From a virus: 34,094 bases of DNA. This document shows positions 28,883-34,094 of this stretch, piece after piece (positions within the stretch are counted from its first letter, which is position 1; every line of letters begins with the position of its first letter). The notes beneath the pieces are model-generated. The model was not told where the DNA came from and made no database searches. It was given only the letters and a program-made list of their open reading frames with translations. The position numbers and the translations under genes are program-made. Where the stretch lies: IMG/VR virus record IMGVR_UViG_3300044715_000581, positions 1-34,094 of that record. One strand, given 5' to 3'.

Positions 28883-30892
28883 TTATCCTATTCTCAATAA
28901 TTCAACGCTTGTCGACTCGCTTGAACTCGTAAAATCTTTTATTTCTTGAACGTAATAATAACCAGATGGATTTTCTAAATAAACCGGAATTGAAAAATCG
29001 AAGTCCTGAATATCGAACTCCGTTAATCGAAACGGCAGCTCAATTTTTAAAATGTTGTTTGCGATTCCATTAAATAAACTTTCATAAAATGTTTCGAATA
29101 AATATTGCCAGTCTAAATTAAAAGTTTGAAAACTTTGTTCTTCAAAACCTAAAAACGGAATATTTGTATTTTGTGTAACGTTTGCCTCGAAGAAACTTGA
29201 ATAAATAACTTGAGTATTTTGATTAAATAAAAATGCGATTCTGGGCGCCTTATTAAATTTCATCATTGTTTTATATTCAACGTTTGAACTTAAAACAATT
29301 TCCGGATTATAATTATTTAAAAATATAGTATTAAATGTTTTATTTAAAATCCTTGAAAGCCTTGAATAATTAAATTCCGATTTAACGTAATCGATTTCTT
29401 TTGGCAAACTTTGATTTAAAATATTAATTGAATATCCAAAAGTTGAATCGGGCAAATATTCAAAATTGTTTAATTGCCCGTAACCGTCAATTTTAAAAGT
29501 ATATACAGGATCATTCGATAAATCGATTTTACTTTGCCAGTCTTTTGCAATTGTTTTATTTGCATTCAATTCATTAAACAGCATTAATCGAATTGTTTTA
29601 TCGTACTCGTTCACAATTGGAATAATACCAAACAAGTTCGATATTTCTTTTATAAACTTTCCGCACGTCCAGTTCGGCAAACTTTCCTGTATATTATAAA
29701 GCCGATTGTAATGCGAAACAGGGGCGTTAGTAATTTGATCAATGTTTAAACTCAAACTATTAACTTGAAAAATTGCGGGAGTTAAATACGTATAATTAAA
29801 AGAATATTGAACGTAAACATAAATCTGGTTATTTTCAGACGCTACATTGCTCGGATTTAAAGTTCTTTCAACGAAAGAATCTACAACTACGTTCAAGTCT
29901 AAACGCCCAGTAAAATTGCCGTCAACGTCTAGTAAATTATACTGCGTTTGCCCGAGTACCGTCGTTACACCGTCTAAAATTTGTAATGCCTTAATCCTTA
30001 TCATTACCTCGTTATAAGTGTACGGAGGCACGGTGTTAATTATATCGAAATTATAATCTAACGAAACTGCATAATTGCCCGGAATTTGAAAGTAATAAAT
30101 ATACCCGACTGGATCAACGTTCCATTTGTCAACAAAAGCCCCGCCGTTTAAATTTTGAACACTATTAAAACCTTGATAAATTGCCGCATTTAATTGCAAC
30201 GGCAAATTTTGTGTCGTATTTCTAACAAATTTACATTGCAGCTCCTCGATGTTTCTTTCACCTACTTTGCAGTCGATTACTGGCATTAATAAACTTTCGA
30301 AATAACTTGCATTGAATATCGAACCAGTAAAAGTATAGCCGAAAGTTTCCCCTATTTTATTAAATAAATATTTTACAAAAACCGATGGTACTATTCCAAA
30401 ACAATTTAACGAACTTTCAAATTGAGATTGATAGCCTGAATCGTGGATTGCGTAGATATATCCATCGTTGTAAGTGTTTCCGATGGTATTAATCATTTCG
30501 GCTTTCGACCATAAATGATCGAACGCACTCATATCCAATTCACGCAAAAATGTTTTTTTAATTAAATCGAAAAATACTGCATTATCGGAATTAATTAATA
30601 GCTCAATTCTATCGCTCAAACTTTCAAAACTAAATTGAGCCGCATTCATTATCTCGATTCCATTTGCCAGAACCGAGCCGTTTTGTTTAATGTATTTCTT
30701 TGTCGAATCGTCACTCCCTTGCACCATTCCAATCGCAGCCAAATTATTTGCCGTTGTTGGCAAATTAAGCTTATTTGTAAAACTTGACTGCCGTTCCAAA
30801 GTTCCAATATTCGCAACTCGCTTAGTCGTGGAAATAACCGTTCCCGCATCCAAGTCCAAAGCCGTATCGCCTATTTTAATATTTTGATTCAT
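28883..30892 (-). CDS. Large tail-tip/baseplate protein, 669 aa
   Basis: The N-terminus (IKIGDTALDLDAGTVISTTK, then QSSFTNKLNLPTTANNLAAI) and the beta-rich body are like large tail-tip proteins of Bacteroidota siphophages. The C-terminal part (LTEFDIQDFDFSIPVYLENP, then YYVQEIKDF) fits a baseplate hub-like fold. Its start shares one base with the stop of the next gene. It is encoded before the tape measure rather than after it, which is unusual. Confidence 0.65.
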   Translation of the reverse strand: MNQNIKIGDTALDLDAGTVISTTKRVANIGTLERQSSFTNKLNLPTTANNLAAIGMVQGSDDSTKKYIKQNGSVLANGIEIMNAAQFSFESLSDRIELLINSDNAVFFDLIKKTFLRELDMSAFDHLWSKAEMINTIGNTYNDGYIYAIHDSGYQSQFESSLNCFGIVPSVFVKYLFNKIGETFGYTFTGSIFNASYFESLLMPVIDCKVGERNIEELQCKFVRNTTQNLPLQLNAAIYQGFNSVQNLNGGAFVDKWNVDPVGYIYYFQIPGNYAVSLDYNFDIINTVPPYTYNEVMIRIKALQILDGVTTVLGQTQYNLLDVDGNFTGRLDLNVVVDSFVERTLNPSNVASENNQIYVYVQYSFNYTYLTPAIFQVNSLSLNIDQITNAPVSHYNRLYNIQESLPNWTCGKFIKEISNLFGIIPIVNEYDKTIRLMLFNELNANKTIAKDWQSKIDLSNDPVYTFKIDGYGQLNNFEYLPDSTFGYSINILNQSLPKEIDYVKSEFNYSRLSRILNKTFNTIFLNNYNPEIVLSSNVEYKTMMKFNKAPRIAFLFNQNTQVIYSSFFEANVTQNTNIPFLGFEEQSFQTFNLDWQYLFETFYESLFNGIANNILKIELPFRLTEFDIQDFDFSIPVYLENPSGYYYVQEIKDFTSSSESTSVELLRIG

Positions 30893-32601
30893 TACGCGAA
30901 CTGGTTAAAATATTTCGGTTTTACAAAAGTTAATTCGACATTAAAATAATCCTCCTTTGTTGAACGAATGTTGAATGTTCCCGGCTCAACACGAACCCCG
31001 ATCCATTTCGAAAGATCTTCATTATACCAATAAATTTTCGGGCTTGTTGGTAAAACTTTTAAACCCTCCGCTTCATTCTTTGTTAGCGTATTGCTTCCGA
31101 CCTGAACGGCTGGCGAAACATTTTTCAAAGTAACATTTTCGAAATCTGAAATTGTGGAAATCTCATCGAAATAACTTTCATAGTTGTTTCCGTTCTCAAC
31201 TTTAAAGCCCTCGTAGATCTTACCCTCGAATAACCAGTAATCCCAGCCGCCTAATGTATTCAACCACCGAACATAAAAAGTATTACACGATTGCTCAATT
31301 GAACGCTTTACATTCAATGTAATCGGTGCAAACGCATCTATAAATAACCCACCGCTTCCACGCCCGAAACGAATTTCTATTTTCTTTGATATTTGAACAA
31401 AATTTAAAATTAATGGATCGCTTAAAATTAGCGCAATGTTTAACTTAGCCAAACCACCAAAAGGAGCCGTGACAAAGGGCTGCGTTAAATGCGTTGCCTG
31501 TGAACCATCGGGCGCAGTAAATTTTATTCTTACAAAATAGTTAGCGTAGTTTATCATTTGCTCGGTTCCTAAAAAAGAAAGAGTAAAAGGAAATCCGTAA
31601 AAATAAACAGGGTTTTCGAATTGTGTAATCCATTGCGGCATTAATTCAGGATAAACTAAAGTTCCTTCGGTATTGCCGTAGTATCTATCGTAATAGCCGT
31701 TATTCGGATCACCGATTTGAAATGCACCCGCAATACAAGTTTTAATATCGCCACCCGCTGGAAAACTATTCGAGCTTCCGATCCATTTTTCCAGTATTGA
31801 AAAATAAAAACCGATTGAAAGATTTGTTTCATCGATAAAAATATCATTTTCCGAAGCTGGTTCGCTATAATTTAAATTCAAAAATGTTTTAAGAGCTCCA
31901 GATATTTCCGCACGTATTTTTCCGTACTTATCCGGAGTAAATCGTAGATCTCGATAAACTGAATTTGTTCTATTTTCTGTAATTCGCAAAACAATATAAA
32001 AGTTTTTCCTTGATTCCAGATTAAAAACAATTGATGGGGTCGGTAGTCCCGGAATTTCTGCAAGGTCCAAACGCACAATTGTTCCCGATATGCTTTGAAT
32101 TCTAATCCTAACAAACGTCGGTCCGTCATTAAAATATATTATTTGAATAAATGTATTAACTACAAATTCGCCAACGTCATCGCCAGCATCAAAACAATAA
32201 AAGTCAAGTCCGAAAGGAATAAATAAATTAAAACTAAAATCGTTCCTTTCGATTAAAATTACAACGGGATTATAAGCCGCAACAACCGTAACATCCATTT
32301 CAACATTACCACCAACATCGGGCGGCAAAACAATTGATTTCGTGAACGATGGCGGATATAAAATAAATAACATTGTATCAATCGTTACATCGTTTCCCGT
32401 TATATTAATTATTTCAGTTTCGATATAATTATTGACTGCATATAAAACAAATATTTTATCGCCTACATTTAAGGAACCAGCATCGTCGGAATAAAATTGA
32501 AAGTATGCGGGTGCAAATGTCGATTGAACAAAACCAGCCGGAACTCGAATTCCTTGCTGTTGTAATTTCGATTTAATATTTTGACTAATTACCGTTGGCA
32601 T
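30892..32601 (-). CDS. Tail structural protein, 569 aa
   Basis: This is a beta-rich, aromatic-rich protein with no catalytic motif. The segments TFYVRWLNTLGGWDYWLFEG and FTAPDGSQATHLTQPFVTAP occur in large tail proteins of Bacteroidota phages, often next to the protein at 28883. It probably forms part of the tail tip or collar. It overlaps the gp10-like gene by 17 bases. Confidence 0.6.
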   Translation of the reverse strand: MPTVISQNIKSKLQQQGIRVPAGFVQSTFAPAYFQFYSDDAGSLNVGDKIFVLYAVNNYIETEIINITGNDVTIDTMLFILYPPSFTKSIVLPPDVGGNVEMDVTVVAAYNPVVILIERNDFSFNLFIPFGLDFYCFDAGDDVGEFVVNTFIQIIYFNDGPTFVRIRIQSISGTIVRLDLAEIPGLPTPSIVFNLESRKNFYIVLRITENRTNSVYRDLRFTPDKYGKIRAEISGALKTFLNLNYSEPASENDIFIDETNLSIGFYFSILEKWIGSSNSFPAGGDIKTCIAGAFQIGDPNNGYYDRYYGNTEGTLVYPELMPQWITQFENPVYFYGFPFTLSFLGTEQMINYANYFVRIKFTAPDGSQATHLTQPFVTAPFGGLAKLNIALILSDPLILNFVQISKKIEIRFGRGSGGLFIDAFAPITLNVKRSIEQSCNTFYVRWLNTLGGWDYWLFEGKIYEGFKVENGNNYESYFDEISTISDFENVTLKNVSPAVQVGSNTLTKNEAEGLKVLPTSPKIYWYNEDLSKWIGVRVEPGTFNIRSTKEDYFNVELTFVKPKYFNQFA

Positions 32602-33079
32602 ATATTTCTGTTTTTGCGCTTTGTACGAAATCCAAAATTAATCTTTTACTTAATGCCTGAATTCTCCCGTCATTGATAACTGAATTAATTATACCGGTGG
32701 GCTTTTTCATTTTACGATAGTTCTGGTTTGTTCTATGCAGTAAATCGCCCTCTCGATGGATCTTCCTCGCAATTAAAAACGCTAAAGTTTCTTTTGAAAT
32801 TTTATCTCGTGGGATTATTCCTTTTAAATTGATCCATTCTAAAATAATACCTTTTAAACTTCCGTTACCGCCCCCGCTTGTTTTCTTTCTGCCGTACTCA
32901 AGTCCATAAATAAAAGGTCGTCCATAAAGTTTATATGAATCTAAACTAATATCCGATTTTAAACTTGCTTTTGTTTTACCACTGGTCGTCGTCCCCGCTG
33001 CATCCAATGAAGCACGCAGATCATTAATTAACTTTTTATCGAATTCCTCGAGAGTTTTTTTATCCAGCGATAAGCTCAT
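32585..33079 (-). CDS. HK97 gp10-like tail completion protein, 164 aa
   Basis: It is a basic protein of typical gp10 size with an N-terminal helix (DKKTLEEFDKKLINDLRASL), a GKTKASLKSDI stretch and a central loop (YGLEYGRKKTSGGGNGSLK). A late helix reads FLIARKIHREGDLLHRTNQN. Such proteins link head adaptor and tail terminator. Neighbours support this: the tail terminator-like gene ends 1 base upstream. Confidence 0.6.
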   Translation of the reverse strand: MSLSLDKKTLEEFDKKLINDLRASLDAAGTTTSGKTKASLKSDISLDSYKLYGRPFIYGLEYGRKKTSGGGNGSLKGIILEWINLKGIIPRDKISKETLAFLIARKIHREGDLLHRTNQNYRKMKKPTGIINSVINDGRIQALSKRLILDFVQSAKTEIYANGN

Positions 33080-33080
33080 T

Positions 33081-33809
33081 TCAATCTAATAAAATCGTTA
33101 AACAATTCTCATAAACATATTGCATTGAATCGGGATTAATTACCGTTATTGACCGTGTTCCAATTAAAGCCGTACCGCTTACCGTTATGTTTATTTGAAT
33201 TTCAGTATCGGAAACAAAATCGGTAGAATTAATCGTAATTAAAGTTCCGTTTATTTCAATCGTTGCCCCGTCAATAAAATCACTTCCGAAAATTGAAATT
33301 GTTTTAGTTTGGAACTGATAAATTGAATTATCGACAATTGAATTAATAACAGGATTCGAGAAGTAAAACGGGGCCTGTGGACAAATTGCATCTTCGTGTT
33401 TTAATTTTACTTGAAACTGCAGAACAACGCCCGTCAGGTTTTGATCCAAGAAATTAAAAACATCGTTCAAAGAAACCTCGCCAACCTCAACGACATCGGG
33501 ATGCGCAATTAAATTAGTAATAAATTGATAAGCAATTAATCGCCTCGTTTCAATAATTTCATTGTGCTGTTCTTGAGTAAACTCGGGCTGCGACTTATCA
33601 CAAAACAAAATAACGGGCGAATATTGTTCGTTAATTTGTGCAAACTTTGAGGCCCGCATAAATTTAAAATCGATCGGTTGATCCATAAATACGCAAGGCA
33701 AATTAACGTTATCCGCTTGAACGTTCTGCAACCACTTCGGCCCCGAGTAAAACAATCCAGCGCCCATTATCGGGTTCGAACAACTTTTTAAAATTTCAAC
33801 TATTCTCAT
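33081..33809 (-). CDS. Tail terminator-like protein with C-terminal IPT/TIG Ig-like domain, allele B
   Basis: Residues 1-150 resemble small tail terminator or completion proteins (IKSC-like helix at the start, LPCVFMDQPIDFKFM, HNEIIETRRLIAYQFITNL, then NLTGVVLQFQVKLKH). Residues about 158-242 add an IPT/TIG-type Ig domain: NPVINSIVDNSIYQFQTKTI, SIFGSDFIDGATIEING, and GTRSITVINPD. Ig-like add-ons are common on virion surfaces and may bind carbohydrates. A diverged copy of the first 163 codons is at 1-491. The start is 4 bases after the stop of the frameshift extension. Confidence 0.7.
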   Translation of the reverse strand: MRIVEILKSCSNPIMGAGLFYSGPKWLQNVQADNVNLPCVFMDQPIDFKFMRASKFAQINEQYSPVILFCDKSQPEFTQEQHNEIIETRRLIAYQFITNLIAHPDVVEVGEVSLNDVFNFLDQNLTGVVLQFQVKLKHEDAICPQAPFYFSNPVINSIVDNSIYQFQTKTISIFGSDFIDGATIEINGTLITINSTDFVSDTEIQINITVSGTALIGTRSITVINPDSMQYVYENCLTILLD

Positions 33810-33813
33810 TTAT

Positions 33814-34094
33814 TTATTTTTTATGTTTTCGTTCCTGTTCTTGCATTATTAATCTTTCATATCGCTGATTGAATTTCCTGAGTTCTGAACGCATTTTAAA
33901 AGTTAAATTAACCTCATACATCGTTAAGTCAAGAACAGCGCTAAAAACTAACGGATTGCCCTCTGAAAGCGAATAAACCGTGCCGAATTTACCAAACTTT
34001 TCCAGCTCTTTAATTCCAGCGCGGGTTTCGAGTTCGGAATAACTTTCATCGCTTCCCTTTGCTTTTGTACTGAAAGCTGCAATTTGTTCAAAAA
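33814..34094 (-). CDS. C-terminal extension of the tail chaperone gene, partial, allele B
   Basis: This is the second version of the frame at 494-772, cut by the window edge inside the T-run. It ends MQEQERKHKK at a TAA at 33814-33816. Its residues track allele A closely (for example VFSAVLDLTMYEVNLTFKMR against KFSAVLDLSMYEVNFTFKMR) despite many silent changes. The unshifted frame also keeps its stop nearby (TAG at 33948-33950). Confidence 0.7.
   Translation of the reverse strand, partial: FEQIAAFSTKAKGSDESYSELETRAGIKELEKFGKFGTVYSLSEGNPLVFSAVLDLTMYEVNLTFKMRSELRKFNQRYERLIMQEQERKHKK
33968..34094. repeat. 127-base exact repeat shared with 648-774 (circular join)
   Basis: These bases are identical to 648-774 and run to the window edge. 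Together with the homology of 33319-33967 to 1-647, this shows that the window wraps round a circular map of about 33,320 bases. Confidence 0.85.

Noticed and set aside
828-30887. Plus-strand reading frames (for example 2055-2288, 3332-3646, 27168-27527)
   Set aside because: All lie opposite well-supported minus-strand genes, lack domain features, and have compositions expected from antisense of AT-rich genes.
1-34094. Direct terminal repeats of a linear phage genome
   Set aside because: The exact repeat is 127 bases and does not begin at the left edge; the left 647 bases are a diverged homologue of the right end. An assembly branch fits better than packaging ends.

Overview
The window is an almost complete phage genome from a metagenome-style assembly. 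The host is most likely a member of the Bacteroidota, probably Flavobacteriia-like. The base composition is AT-rich and start codons lack Shine-Dalgarno sequences. Promoter-like boxes have the Bacteroidota form TAnnTTTG. Several proteins belong to families typical of Bacteroidota phages (DUF3127, DUF6291, LPD29-like, the 'SCPGI' tail tube). One secreted protein ends like a type IX secretion cargo. Every convincing gene lies on the minus strand, so transcription runs from high to low coordinates. I see no integrase, no convincing lysogeny module, no tRNA and no CRISPR array. The tail proteins and long tape measure suggest a siphovirus-like virion.

The window closes on itself. Bases 648-774 and 33968-34094 are identical over exactly 127 bases. 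Bases 1-647 are a diverged second version of about 33319-33967, with the same genes and mostly silent differences. I read this as a circular map of about 33.32 kb whose two ends carry two strain alleles of the same locus.

Layout in transcription order, starting at the terminase block: a ParB-like protein and a putative DNA glycosyltransferase (4502-2879); small and large terminase (2858-1304); a tail-assembly-chaperone-like gene with a likely -1 frameshift (1299-494). Across the join come a tail terminator-like protein with an Ig-like (IPT/TIG) end, a gp10-like completion protein, two large tail-tip proteins, the tape measure, a small HTH protein, a ClpP-type prohead protease fused to a scaffold-like tail, the major capsid protein, a strong intrinsic terminator, the tail tube, an unknown, the portal, a head-tail connector and a fibre (33809-18558). 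Tail genes thus precede head genes, which is not the usual order. Next is a lysis and membrane cluster (18359-14897) with a GH24 endolysin, a secreted protein with a type IX-like C-terminus, a two-helix membrane protein, and a PAS plus phosphoacceptor-histidine protein without an ATPase domain. The early/replication part (14779-4607) holds many small genes, RadC, an XRE regulator, a DUF3127 OB-fold protein, RecT, a YqaJ-type exonuclease, a small nuclease, Gp88, a DUF6291 replication protein and DnaB helicase.

The early part appears divided into transcription units. Two units start with a TAnnTTTG box overlapped by the same 17-base palindrome (11661-11677, 14813-14829). Two short gene-free stretches (about 4518-4592 and 7486-7586) each hold a promoter-like box, strong hairpins and an intrinsic terminator and may encode small RNAs; the second can form a pseudoknot. 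A CCCC-centred motif recurs just before the starts of about eight small early genes.
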